From contig JAGXHK010000068.1 of NCBI GenBank assembly GCA_024636255.1, positions 1 through 41,584 of the forward strand: DNA of 41,584 nucleotides. The letters run 5' to 3'. The position numbers and the translations under genes were made by a program. Under the pieces are notes generated by a model, which saw only the letters and a program-made list of their open reading frames with translations, was not told the origin of the DNA and did no database searches. Positions within the stretch are counted from its first letter, which is position 1. The number at the start of each line of letters is the position of its first letter. Source of the stretch: Desulfuromonadales bacterium (GTDB lineage: Bacteria > Desulfobacterota > Desulfuromonadia > Desulfuromonadales > Geoalkalibacteraceae). Shown here piece by piece: positions 21,873 to 30,432 of the stretch.

Positions 21873-22853
21873 TTACCAGCGAACCAGGGCAGCGCCCCAG
21901 GTAAAACCACCGCCGAAGGCATCGAACATGAGCAAATCGCCCTCCTCGATCCGTCCCGCCCGATTCGCTTCGTCCAGTGCAATGGGGATTGAGGCGCCGG
22001 ATGTATTGCCATACGATTGCACGTTGATATAAACCTGATCGGCGCGAAGTTTTAAGCGCTTGGCGACCGCTTCGAGAATACGTCGGTTCGCCTGATGCGG
22101 TATAAAAAAGTCAAGGTCGCCGATTTCGATTTCGTTGGCAGTCAAAGCCTCCTGGGCGACCTCGCTGAGCATGCGTACGGCCACCTTGAAAACCTCATTG
22201 CCCTGCATTTTCAAAAAAGGCAAATGCTGCTCGATGCCTTCAACGGAAGCCGGGTTGCGTGCCCCGAAGCCTGCCTGGTAGAGCAGCTCCCAATAAGTTC
22301 CGTCGGAGCGCAGGTGAGTGGAAAGGATGCCGTTTGGCCCCTCTGCCGCTTCCAGAACGACCGCTCCGGCGCCATCGCCGAAAAGGACGCAGGTATTGCG
22401 GTCGGTCCAATCGATAATGCGACTGAGAATTTCACTGCCGATAACGAGCGCTTTGCGGGCAGCACCAGTCTGAATCTGCTTAACGGCAGCATCGAGCGCA
22501 AAAACAAAGCCGCTGCATGCAGCACTGATATCATAGGCCACCGCACGACTGGCACCGAGTTTCTGCTGAACAAGGCATGCGGTCGCTGGCCAGGGATAAT
22601 CTCCCGTTATTGTGCCGACGACGATGAAATCGATTTCTTCGGCCTTGACACCAGCCATGTCCATGGCGGCAATGGCAGCCTTGGTCGCCAGATCCGATGT
22701 TGTTTCGTTCTCTGCAGCGATACGCCTCTCTTCGATACCGGTACGCGCCTTGATCCATTCGTTCGATGTATCGACCATCTTCTCGATGTCGAGATTCGTC
22801 AGGACTCTCTCCGGCAGGTAGGAACCGGTTCCAATAATCCGCGCTTTTTTCAC
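21873..22853 (-). CDS. fabH: Beta-ketoacyl-ACP synthase III
   Basis: DISAACSGFVFAL active site, IPHQANRRI, YGNTSGASIPIAL. Confidence 0.97.
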   Translation of the reverse strand: MKKARIIGTGSYLPERVLTNLDIEKMVDTSNEWIKARTGIEERRIAAENETTSDLATKAAIAAMDMAGVKAEEIDFIVVGTITGDYPWPATACLVQQKLGASRAVAYDISAACSGFVFALDAAVKQIQTGAARKALVIGSEILSRIIDWTDRNTCVLFGDGAGAVVLEAAEGPNGILSTHLRSDGTYWELLYQAGFGARNPASVEGIEQHLPFLKMQGNEVFKVAVRMLSEVAQEALTANEIEIGDLDFFIPHQANRRILEAVAKRLKLRADQVYINVQSYGNTSGASIPIALDEANRAGRIEEGDLLMFDAFGGGFTWGAALVRW

Positions 22854-22874
22854 GCCAGCGTATCTCCTTGGAGG

Positions 22875-23948
22875 CTAAAGGGTCTTTAACGTCATCTGTT
22901 CGTGCGATTCCGCCTCAGCGCCGTCCCCCTTGCACCCGGCCGCATCACCGATCTTATGCAACTGGGCCACAAGCTTGCCGTTAACATCCATAGCCACATA
23001 ATCGCGGGCCATGCGGATTGCATTCTTGACGGCCACTGGCGTCGATCCGCCGTGGCAGATCATCCCCACCCCTTCAATTCCCAGAAGAGGTGCTCCGCCA
23101 TACTCGGCATAGTCCACCTTCTTCTTAAATGCCTTGAAGGCAGGACGGGCCAGCAGATAACCCACCTTGGCCAGAAAGCGGTTTCCGATCTCGCGGCGCA
23201 GCATCGTCGAAATGGCATCGGCGAGCCCTTCCGAGACTTTGAGCACGACATTGCCGACAAAACCGTCACAAACGACAACATCAACTGTGCCCTGGTAAAT
23301 ATCGCGCCCCTCGACATAACCGATATAATTAAAGGCGGAATCCTTGAGAAGATGATGGGCTTCACGGGTCAGTTCCGTCCCTTTTTTCTCCTCGGAACCA
23401 TTCGATAGAAGCCCCACCCGTGGGTTGGGAGTATCAAGAATATTTCTGGCATATGCTTCGCCCATGAGTGCGAACTGTGCCAGATGGCTTGCCTTGCAAT
23501 CAACGTTTCCGCCGACATCAAGGACCAGGGTCTGGCCTTTGAGGTTCGGCAGGATCGTCGCGATTGCGGGACGGTCGATTCCCCGTATCCGCTTCGTTAC
23601 AAAAATGCCAGCCGCCATCGTGGCCCCGGAATTCCCGGCGCTGACTACGGCGTGCGCCTCACCGGTCTTAACCAGATTAAAGGCAACCCGGATGGAGGAG
23701 TCTTTCTTCTTGCGCACGGCGTCCGAGGCGGAATCGTGCATCCCGACCACCTCGCTGGCGTGCTTGATCTGAATATCAAGACCGCTGACATCGTATTTTG
23801 CAAGTTCTAGGTTGATACGATCGGTGTCACCGACCAACGCAACAGCGATATCCCATTGCCGGGATGCCGACACTGCCCCTTCAACTTCGGTAGCCGGGGC
23901 GTTATCGCCGCCCATCGCATCAACCGCAACGACAATTTGATCTCTCAA
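22875..23948 (-). CDS. plsX: Phosphate acyltransferase PlsX
   Basis: [12 protein letters not shown]..., [23 protein letters not shown]. Confidence 0.97.
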   Translation of the reverse strand: MRDQIVVAVDAMGGDNAPATEVEGAVSASRQWDIAVALVGDTDRINLELAKYDVSGLDIQIKHASEVVGMHDSASDAVRKKKDSSIRVAFNLVKTGEAHAVVSAGNSGATMAAGIFVTKRIRGIDRPAIATILPNLKGQTLVLDVGGNVDCKASHLAQFALMGEAYARNILDTPNPRVGLLSNGSEEKKGTELTREAHHLLKDSAFNYIGYVEGRDIYQGTVDVVVCDGFVGNVVLKVSEGLADAISTMLRREIGNRFLAKVGYLLARPAFKAFKKKVDYAEYGGAPLLGIEGVGMICHGGSTPVAVKNAIRMARDYVAMDVNGKLVAQLHKIGDAAGCKGDGAEAESHEQMTLKTL

Positions 23949-23960
23949 GAGGCTATCCTC

Positions 23961-24143
23961 TTAGATCTCTTCGCTCGGAATAACTTCCCGCCCTTTATAA
24001 GTGCCGCAGCCACCGCATACACGATGAGGCTGCTTGGGCTCCTTGCACTGCGGGCAGATGGAAACAGCCGGAGCGGTCAGAGAATCGTGGGCGCGGCGCA
24101 TGTCACGTTTAGATTTGGATGTCTTCTTCTTCGGTACTGCCAT
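23961..24143 (-). CDS. rpmF: 50S ribosomal protein L32
   Basis: [46 protein letters not shown]. Confidence 0.97.
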   Translation of the reverse strand: MAVPKKKTSKSKRDMRRAHDSLTAPAVSICPQCKEPKQPHRVCGGCGTYKGREVIPSEEI

Positions 24144-24205
24144 GTCTAAAATCTCCTTGCGAGCCGATTGCAGTCATCGGGCAAACGGGAAGTACGTTCA
24201 TGTCA

Positions 24206-24757
24206 TCAGTCTTTTTTCTTGACTTTAAAATCCTTCAAGGCGGCAAACTTGCTGTTGAAGGCCGGTCCCTGGCAGCCACAATCCCCCTGATTGAGATCAT
24301 GGCCGCAAAGCGGGCACAGACCACGGCAGCTATCGGCGCAAAGCGGACGGAAAGGGATATTGATCACAACCTGCTCCTGGACGGCTGCAGTCAGATCGAT
24401 CTCCTCGCCTGTAAAAGGGATCAGCCCCAGTTCTTCGGCGCTCAGTTCGATCTCATCCTCGCGGTCATTCTCAACCCGGGTCGCACCGGCGCTGAAAGTC
24501 ACCGCAAAATCGGCGGCCAAAGGCTGTGTTGTTTGTTTGAGGCAACGACTGCATGTCTGCTCGATCGTCGTCTCAAACCGACCTTCAACCTCAACGAAAT
24601 CCCCTGCGAGATAGGAGCGAATCCGCCCCCTGACAGGCTCGCGAAAACGACAGTCCCCGGCCTCCTCAACTTCGGCCAGCGCAGGAAAGAAATCCGCATC
24701 TTCTTGAAAATCGAAGAGGACCTCGCTCTTTTGCAGCTTCTCAAGATTTATAAGCAA
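24206..24757 (-). CDS. YceD/DUF177 family protein
   Basis: Position before rpmF-plsX; TCSRCLKQTTQPLAADFAVTF and CADSCRGLCPLCGHDLNQGDCGC cysteine motifs. Confidence 0.9.
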   Translation of the reverse strand: MLINLEKLQKSEVLFDFQEDADFFPALAEVEEAGDCRFREPVRGRIRSYLAGDFVEVEGRFETTIEQTCSRCLKQTTQPLAADFAVTFSAGATRVENDREDEIELSAEELGLIPFTGEEIDLTAAVQEQVVINIPFRPLCADSCRGLCPLCGHDLNQGDCGCQGPAFNSKFAALKDFKVKKKD

Positions 24758-24786
24758 AAAACACCCCTGAAAACTTGCAAACGGTT

Positions 24787-24814
24787 AGTATATGAATCGC
24801 CCCTTTTTTGTCAA
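24787..24814 (-). promoter_or_regulatory. Strong sigma70 promoter for the yceD-rpmF-plsX-fab operon
   Basis: - strand TTGACA-16 nt-TATACT, about 30 nt before yceD. Confidence 0.75.
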
Positions 24815-24818
24815 GGGA

Positions 24819-24841
24819 AAAACCCCGCCCCTGCGGGGCCG
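24819..24841 (-). terminator. Terminator-like hairpin directly upstream of the yceD promoter
   Basis: - strand GGCCCCGCaggGGCGGGGTTTTTCCC, oriented to stop transcription coming from the antisense of mazG. Confidence 0.55.
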
Positions 24842-24967
24842 GAGGCGACGTCATCTATTAGCCCATCGTGCCATAATTTGCAAGGGATAAATTCGAGTAA
24901 GATCATTGAAAACCTTGCCAAAATCTCCTCTATCAAGTAGAACGGCTCCGAGCAAAGGAGGTGATCA

Positions 24968-25639
24968 ATGAAGCAAAGCGATGCAAGTAAAGCGCTCCAG
25001 CGGCTGATGGACATCATGGCAAAACTGCGCGGACCTGGGGGCTGTCCCTGGGATCGGCGCCAGACACCTGCAAGTCTGGCTCCCTACATTATAGAAGAGG
25101 CCTGTGAAGTCGTTGAGGCCATCGAATGCGGGAATCCGGAGTCTATCCGTGAAGAACTCGGCGATCTTCTTCTCCAGATCGTTTTCCAGGCCGGCATTTT
25201 TGCCGAGCGCGGATCCTTTGACATGGCAGCGGTTGCCCGCGGGATTGGCGACAAGATGGTACGTCGGCATCCTCATGTATTTGCGGGGCTGGAGGTATCC
25301 GGTCCGGATGAACTCCGGCGCAACTGGGACAGGATTAAACGCGATGAGAAAAAAACGCGACCTGAGCCCTCTTTTGGCGGCATCCCTCCGCACCTGCCGG
25401 CCCTGATGCGAGCACAAAAACTCCTGGACAGAAACCAGGGAGAGGATACGGCAGTGCAGAAAATGGCGCCGGTTCTGTTGAAATTCGCCCAACCGGACCG
25501 GGAAATCAAACTCAGCGAAGATGAATTGGGCCAGGTGCTGTTCGGTCTGGCCGCCCTGGGAAATCGCCTCGGGATCGATTGCGAGCAGGCCTTGCGCAAT
25601 TGTACTCGGTCATTTTCGAAAGGACTCGAAAACCTTTGA
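24968..25639 (+). CDS. mazG: Nucleoside triphosphate pyrophosphohydrolase MazG
   Basis: GGCPWDRRQTPASLAPYIIEEACEVVEAIE, EELGDLLLQIVFQA, RRHPHVF. Confidence 0.95.
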   Translation: MKQSDASKALQRLMDIMAKLRGPGGCPWDRRQTPASLAPYIIEEACEVVEAIECGNPESIREELGDLLLQIVFQAGIFAERGSFDMAAVARGIGDKMVRRHPHVFAGLEVSGPDELRRNWDRIKRDEKKTRPEPSFGGIPPHLPALMRAQKLLDRNQGEDTAVQKMAPVLLKFAQPDREIKLSEDELGQVLFGLAALGNRLGIDCEQALRNCTRSFSKGLENL

Positions 25640-25874
25640 AACTCCGAGCGCTTTTCCTTGTTTCCACAAATCCTGGGAGCAAGTTGTTCAATTCTCTGTG
25701 GATAATTCCTGCAGACGGGGCGCACCCGGCGCCCCGAAACGACCTGCACAAAATTTGATCATTCATTTTTCTTATCGAATTCCGATCAGTTGCGATCTTC
25801 CATTGACGGAACAATCCCTGATGTAGGAAGGTTAGCGGAAGACCTGAAAAACATTTTAGAGAAATGAGCCGTAT

Positions 25875-26267
25875 ATGTTTATTAAATTACTGTTGGCCTT
25901 CACCATCATTCCGGTCATAGAAATCTACGTTCTACTCAAGGTCGGCGGCACGATCGGCGCCCTGCAGACGATTGGGCTGATCATCGCGACCGGCATCGCT
26001 GGTGCCTACCTGGCTCGCACCCAAGGGTTCGATATCGTGCGGCGCATACAAGAGGAAACCGCCCAGGGCCGGCTTCCGGCCGAATCTCTTCTCGACGGCG
26101 CAATGGTTCTTGCGGGGGGACTGCTTCTACTGACGCCGGGTTTTTGCACTGATCTGTTCGGGTTTTTCCTGCTGGTGCCGGGAACCCGAAGGGTTTTGAA
26201 AAAATTGCTGCGCGGCTATCTGAAACATCTTATGGATAGCGGCAATATCCGCATTCACCGGCAGTAG
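25875..26267 (+). CDS. fxsA: FxsA family membrane protein
   Basis: MFIKLLLAFTIIPVIEIYVLLKVGGTIGALQTIGLIIATGIAGAYLAR, GGLLLLTPGFCTDLFGFFLLVPGTR. Confidence 0.93.
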   Translation: MFIKLLLAFTIIPVIEIYVLLKVGGTIGALQTIGLIIATGIAGAYLARTQGFDIVRRIQEETAQGRLPAESLLDGAMVLAGGLLLLTPGFCTDLFGFFLLVPGTRRVLKKLLRGYLKHLMDSGNIRIHRQ

Positions 26268-26275
26268 GTCGCGAC

Positions 26276-26818
26276 TTAAGGCGTCGAGTTTTTGATGCGC
26301 TGTTCAAAATCGAGCAGCCAGGCCTTGGTCGCAATGCCCCGGCCGCCCGAATACCCGCGCAATCCACCGTCTTTGCCGATGACACGATGACAAGGCAGGA
26401 GCAGTGGCAAAGGATTGCGGGCCATTGCGGTGCCAACTGCACGGGCCGCGGTTGGCGGATCAAGTCTTTTTGCCAGCGCGCTGTAGCTGATAGCCTCTCC
26501 GTAAGGAATGAGGGCAAGAGTCTCCAGGACCCGAAGTTGAAAGACCGATAATGAAAAAAGATCGAGGGGAACCGAGAACCGGGTTCGCCGGCCGGAGAAG
26601 TATTCTTCGATCTGAGCATGGGCGCTTGCCAGTAAAGGATCCGTTTTTTCCTCGACCCCCGGAAAGGATTGCCCCAACTGGCGACAGACCTCGCTCCGGT
26701 CGCGGCAGAGAAAAACCTCAAGCAGCCCATTGACGCCCAAGACAAGAGCTCCGGCTCCCACCGGGGTGCTAAACCTCGAAAAGCCCCTGGCCCGCAACAA
26801 TCTGTTCGCGCGCAGCAT
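26276..26818 (-). CDS. ogt: Methylated-DNA--[protein]-cysteine S-methyltransferase
   Basis: PYGEAISYSALAKRLDPPTAARAVGTAMARNPLPLLLPCHRVIGKDGGLRGYSGG; start at 26818 (MLRANRL) overlaps the murJ stop. Confidence 0.92.
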   Translation of the reverse strand: MLRANRLLRARGFSRFSTPVGAGALVLGVNGLLEVFLCRDRSEVCRQLGQSFPGVEEKTDPLLASAHAQIEEYFSGRRTRFSVPLDLFSLSVFQLRVLETLALIPYGEAISYSALAKRLDPPTAARAVGTAMARNPLPLLLPCHRVIGKDGGLRGYSGGRGIATKAWLLDFEQRIKNSTP

Positions 26819-28386
26819 CACTTCTTCCTCAACTTTTTGCGCAACAGGTCGGCGGCATAATGAACCTCCGGAACCCGCAGCAGCCAACACCCACCCCCAT
26901 AGGCAGTCACTCCGATAAGGACCGCACCGAAAAGCACCAGCGCTTTTTCAAAATCATGCCCCTCCAGAGTCCAGGGACCGCGTTGCAGCAGGCTATAGAC
27001 AAGCCCGCTCATCAGCGCCGCCGGACCAAGAAGACGCAGAACAAAACCTCCCAGCTGACGCAATTCGAGAGAACCGAGCTTGCGGCGCAGGAGCCAGAAC
27101 AGCATCATGCAGTTGAACAGCGAAGATACGCTTAGCGCCAGTGCCAGGCCGACGTGAGCCCATACTTGCATGAATGCTACCCCGCAGACAGCATTCACGA
27201 GAAAGGTCCAGAAAGAAATCATTACGGGAGTGCGTGTATCCTTCAATGCATAGAACGTCGGCACCATCACCCGGCTGAGCCCGAGAAAAAACAGGCCCGG
27301 TGCATAAGCCATTAAGGCATAGGCCGTCTGTCGCACATCCTGCAAAGAAAATTCACCCCCGAAGAAAAAAAGACTGTAAATCGGACCGGCGCACAGCAGC
27401 AGGCCAAGGGATGCGGGGAGAGTCACCAGAGCAATCAGCTTGAAGGCGAACTGAAGGGAGTCGCGCAGGCCCTGTTCGTCGCCAAGTGCGGCCTGCTTGC
27501 TCATCGCCGGCAGAACCGCCTGCGCCAGTGACACCACGAATACGCCCTGGGGGAATTCGAAAAGACGCTGGCCGTAGTAGAGATAGGAGACACTTCCTCC
27601 AGGCAGAAAAGAAGCGAGCAGACGGGTGACGACCACATTGATCTGATAGATAGCCACCCCGGCCAGCCCGGGAAGCATGAGACAGGCGATCCGCCTGACC
27701 GCAGGATGACGAGGCGGCCACAGAAAACCAAGATTGACGCCGTGGCGGCTAAGAACCGGAACCTGTAGAAGCAGCTGGAGGAATCCGCCCAATAAAACGC
27801 CAAGGGCCAATGCCGTGATCGGCGTTGCAAAAAAAGGCCGCAGCCAGAAAGCGCTGCCAATCATTGCCAGGTTCAGAAGAACAGTGGAAAAGGATGGCAG
27901 AAAGTAGTGCCCGTGAACATTGAGAATTCCGGTGACCAGCGCCAGCAGGCTGACGAAGAAGATATAGGGGAACATAATGCGGTTGAGAATATCGGTCAGC
28001 GCCAGCTTTCCCGGAACCTCTGAAAACCCGTAACCGATCGCCTGCACAATCCACGGCGAAAGCAAAATGCCCACGGCGGTCACGATGAGCATGACCGCGA
28101 TCAACAACGTCCAGCATGCACGAGCCACCCGCTGCGCCTCTTCACGTCCCTCGCGATGAAGGATTTCTGAATAAACGGGTACGAACGCCGCAGTCAGTGA
28201 ACCCTCCCCGAAAAAGCGTCGCAGCAGGTTGGGGATGGTAAAGGCCATGAAAAACGCATCCGTGGCGAAACCGGCTCCGAAAAGCCGTCCCACCACCACA
28301 TCGCGCACCAGCCCCGAAATACGGCTGATCAGCGTGGCGCCTCCCATGATCCCGGTGGCGCGGGATATCCGAGCTTTTTCAGACAC
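26818..28386 (-). CDS. murJ: Lipid II flippase MurJ/MviN
   Basis: 522 aa polytopic; MGGATLISRISGLVRDVVVGRLFGAGFATDAFFMAFTIPNLLRRFFGEGSLTAAFVPVY. Confidence 0.97.
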   Translation of the reverse strand: MSEKARISRATGIMGGATLISRISGLVRDVVVGRLFGAGFATDAFFMAFTIPNLLRRFFGEGSLTAAFVPVYSEILHREGREEAQRVARACWTLLIAVMLIVTAVGILLSPWIVQAIGYGFSEVPGKLALTDILNRIMFPYIFFVSLLALVTGILNVHGHYFLPSFSTVLLNLAMIGSAFWLRPFFATPITALALGVLLGGFLQLLLQVPVLSRHGVNLGFLWPPRHPAVRRIACLMLPGLAGVAIYQINVVVTRLLASFLPGGSVSYLYYGQRLFEFPQGVFVVSLAQAVLPAMSKQAALGDEQGLRDSLQFAFKLIALVTLPASLGLLLCAGPIYSLFFFGGEFSLQDVRQTAYALMAYAPGLFFLGLSRVMVPTFYALKDTRTPVMISFWTFLVNAVCGVAFMQVWAHVGLALALSVSSLFNCMMLFWLLRRKLGSLELRQLGGFVLRLLGPAALMSGLVYSLLQRGPWTLEGHDFEKALVLFGAVLIGVTAYGGGCWLLRVPEVHYAADLLRKKLRKK

Positions 28387-28508
28387 CGGGCAGCTGTCCG
28401 TCGCAACAGCCGGAAGAAAAATGATTGACCTCTTTTAATCCCACTTCAATACGCCCTTTTTTCTTTTGAATTCGGAAAGTTACAGGAAAACATAAATTGT
28501 TTTTTAAC

Positions 28509-28537
28509 TTGACTCAAGGACGCCCAAGTGCTATAAA
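28509..28537 (+). promoter_or_regulatory. Sigma70 promoter for rpsT
   Basis: TTGACT-17 nt-TATAAA, about 50 nt upstream of the rpsT start. Confidence 0.75.
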
Positions 28538-28590
28538 TCCACCCTTCCAAGCAAACAATAATCTTTATCCACGATTCGGAGGTCAGTCTT

Positions 28591-28851
28591 TTGGCTAATC
28601 ACAAATCAGCTATCAAGCGAATGAAACAGAACGAGAAGCGGGCAGCGCGCAACCGCCACATCCGTTCGACCATGCGCACCTTCGTCAAGCAGGTCCGTGA
28701 AGCCGCAGCTGCCGGCGATACAGAGGCTGCCAAAACCGCCCTTGAGCGTGCATTGCCGTTCATCGACAAGGCCGCCAGCAAAGGCGTGATTCACAAAGCA
28801 ACTGCCAGCCGGAAAATTTCGCGCCTGAGCAAGCTCGTCAATACTTTGTAG
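28591..28851 (+). CDS. rpsT: 30S ribosomal protein S20 (TTG start)
   Basis: (M)[34 protein letters not shown]...; first codon is TTG, preceded by GGAGGT. Confidence 0.97.
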   Translation: MANHKSAIKRMKQNEKRAARNRHIRSTMRTFVKQVREAAAAGDTEAAKTALERALPFIDKAASKGVIHKATASRKISRLSKLVNTL

Positions 28852-28872
28852 AACAAAGAACAGCGATTATTG

Positions 28873-28910
28873 ACAACAAAAAGGGGCCCGGGAGGGCTCC
28901 TTTTTGTTGT
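28873..28910. terminator. Bidirectional intrinsic terminator between convergent rpsT and holA
   Basis: ACAACAAAAAGGGGCCC-ggga-GGGCTCCTTTTTGTTGT, 17-bp near-perfect stem with T-tracts on both strands. Confidence 0.85.
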
Positions 28911-29908
28911 CAGCGCGTTTTCTTCATCAGCACCAGCAACAGATCTTCGAGCAACGCACTGGGATGTGCTCCGCTCGATTTCAGCGCCAGGTCCGTTTGC
29001 AGAAAATGCGCGAACGCCAGCCTGAAATCGGCTTCTGAGAAACACCGGGCCTGGGCCAGCAAACCGTCGAGGAAATATGGGTTGATCTTAACTCTTTTAA
29101 TGATCTCGCCACGCGATGCATTCTGGGCGAGCAGCTCATGCGCTTTCCATAGCTGCCGAAAGTGGCGAACCAGCATGGTCAGGATACGCAGTGGTGGCTC
29201 GCCCTCTGCCAACAACCGGCCGAGCAGCCGCAGAGATGGTCCGGTTTGCCCCTGCCCCACGGCATTGGTCAGATCGAAAATACTGTCTTCTCGCGTATCC
29301 GAGACGATATTCTTTACATCCTCGACATCGACCAGACTGCGCTCGCCGAGGTAAGTGAACAGTTTGATCAGTTCGGCATGCACTTCCTGCAGATTGGTGC
29401 CGACCCGCCTGCAGAACCAGGCCAACCCCTCTTCGGTAAAAGAGCGCCCGGCTGCTCGGGCCTGCTCGCGAACAAAGGCTGGAATCTGATTGTCATAAAG
29501 CCGTCGGAATTCCACAAGGGCTCCGCGCTTCTTGAATTCCTGGAAAAATTTGCGACGCGCATCGATGCTCTGGCCGACGAAGACCAGCACCGTTTCAGGA
29601 CAAGGGGCTTTTAGATAGTCGAGAAATCTTTCCTGCTCGGAGGCGTTAAATTGATGAGCATCATGAACGACAACCAGTCGGTGCGAAGACAAGACCGGCA
29701 GGGTACGTGCGGCATCGAGAATCTCGGGAACCGCGCTTTCGCGCGCATGAAATACACTGAGGTTGAAATCGCGGACGGCCTCAATAACAATCTTTTCACG
29801 CACCTCTTCCAGGGTCCGCTCCAGAAGGAATTTCTCCTCGCCGTACAGATAGACAAGTGAAGGAATCTTGCCTGTCTCAAGGCTCTTTTGAAATTCCGTC
29901 GGCTTCAA
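28910..29908 (-). CDS. holA: DNA polymerase III subunit delta
   Basis: LVYLYGEEKFLLERTLEEVREK..., LFTYLGERSLVDVEDVKNIVSDTREDSIFDLTNAVGQGQ. Confidence 0.93.
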   Translation of the reverse strand: MKPTEFQKSLETGKIPSLVYLYGEEKFLLERTLEEVREKIVIEAVRDFNLSVFHARESAVPEILDAARTLPVLSSHRLVVVHDAHQFNASEQERFLDYLKAPCPETVLVFVGQSIDARRKFFQEFKKRGALVEFRRLYDNQIPAFVREQARAAGRSFTEEGLAWFCRRVGTNLQEVHAELIKLFTYLGERSLVDVEDVKNIVSDTREDSIFDLTNAVGQGQTGPSLRLLGRLLAEGEPPLRILTMLVRHFRQLWKAHELLAQNASRGEIIKRVKINPYFLDGLLAQARCFSEADFRLAFAHFLQTDLALKSSGAHPSALLEDLLLVLMKKTR

Positions 29909-29916
29909 AATACGAC

Positions 29917-30432
29917 TCAGAAATTTTCCAGCAGGGAAAAATAAAGGTTCTCAGCCAGGCGGCGACTTGCTGAACGTATTGCGACCTGCTCCCTTTTTTC
30001 CTGCTCGGTAATATCGTCAATACTGGCGGCGAATTCTTCAGCCCAGGTCAGCTCGGATTGCCACAGAACACGTCCGCTCTCCCTTTTTTGCAACTGAGCG
30101 CGAACTCCGATTCTGGCACTGAACTCGTTGATGCGATCCTCGCTGTCGAAACCGACCGGTCGCGAAGAGAAGTGGATAACACTGCCTTGCAGAAGCGCAT
30201 CGGCGCGCTCTGCCTGCTCGACCACCCTGAGACCGCGACGTCGGGCAAATTGCTCAACGATATCGTTGGTCAGAATATCTTCCAGAAACGGCTCGGTGGT
30301 GCGATTGGCGAACATCTCGATGTAAACGGTCTCAACCTCGCCGGGAAAGGGCGTGCCGCGCCCGACGACGTGATAGCCGCAGCCAGCGAACGCCAGGGAC
30401 GCGAGAAGCAGCAGAAGCGCAAATCTGCTCAT
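29917..30432 (-). CDS. lptE: LPS assembly lipoprotein LptE
   Basis: Lipobox [51 protein letters not shown]; start overlaps the leuS stop. Confidence 0.88.
   Translation of the reverse strand: MSRFALLLLLASLAFAGCGYHVVGRGTPFPGEVETVYIEMFANRTTEPFLEDILTNDIVEQFARRRGLRVVEQAERADALLQGSVIHFSSRPVGFDSEDRINEFSARIGVRAQLQKRESGRVLWQSELTWAEEFAASIDDITEQEKREQVAIRSASRRLAENLYFSLLENF

Noticed and set aside
26268-26275. Terminator between convergent fxsA and ogt
   Set aside because: Only 8 nt between the stop codons; no hairpin with T-tract visible
28565-28573. TTATCCACG upstream of rpsT as a DnaA box
   Set aside because: Single site with a mismatch in the conserved last position, overlapping the 5' leader of rpsT; not enough support
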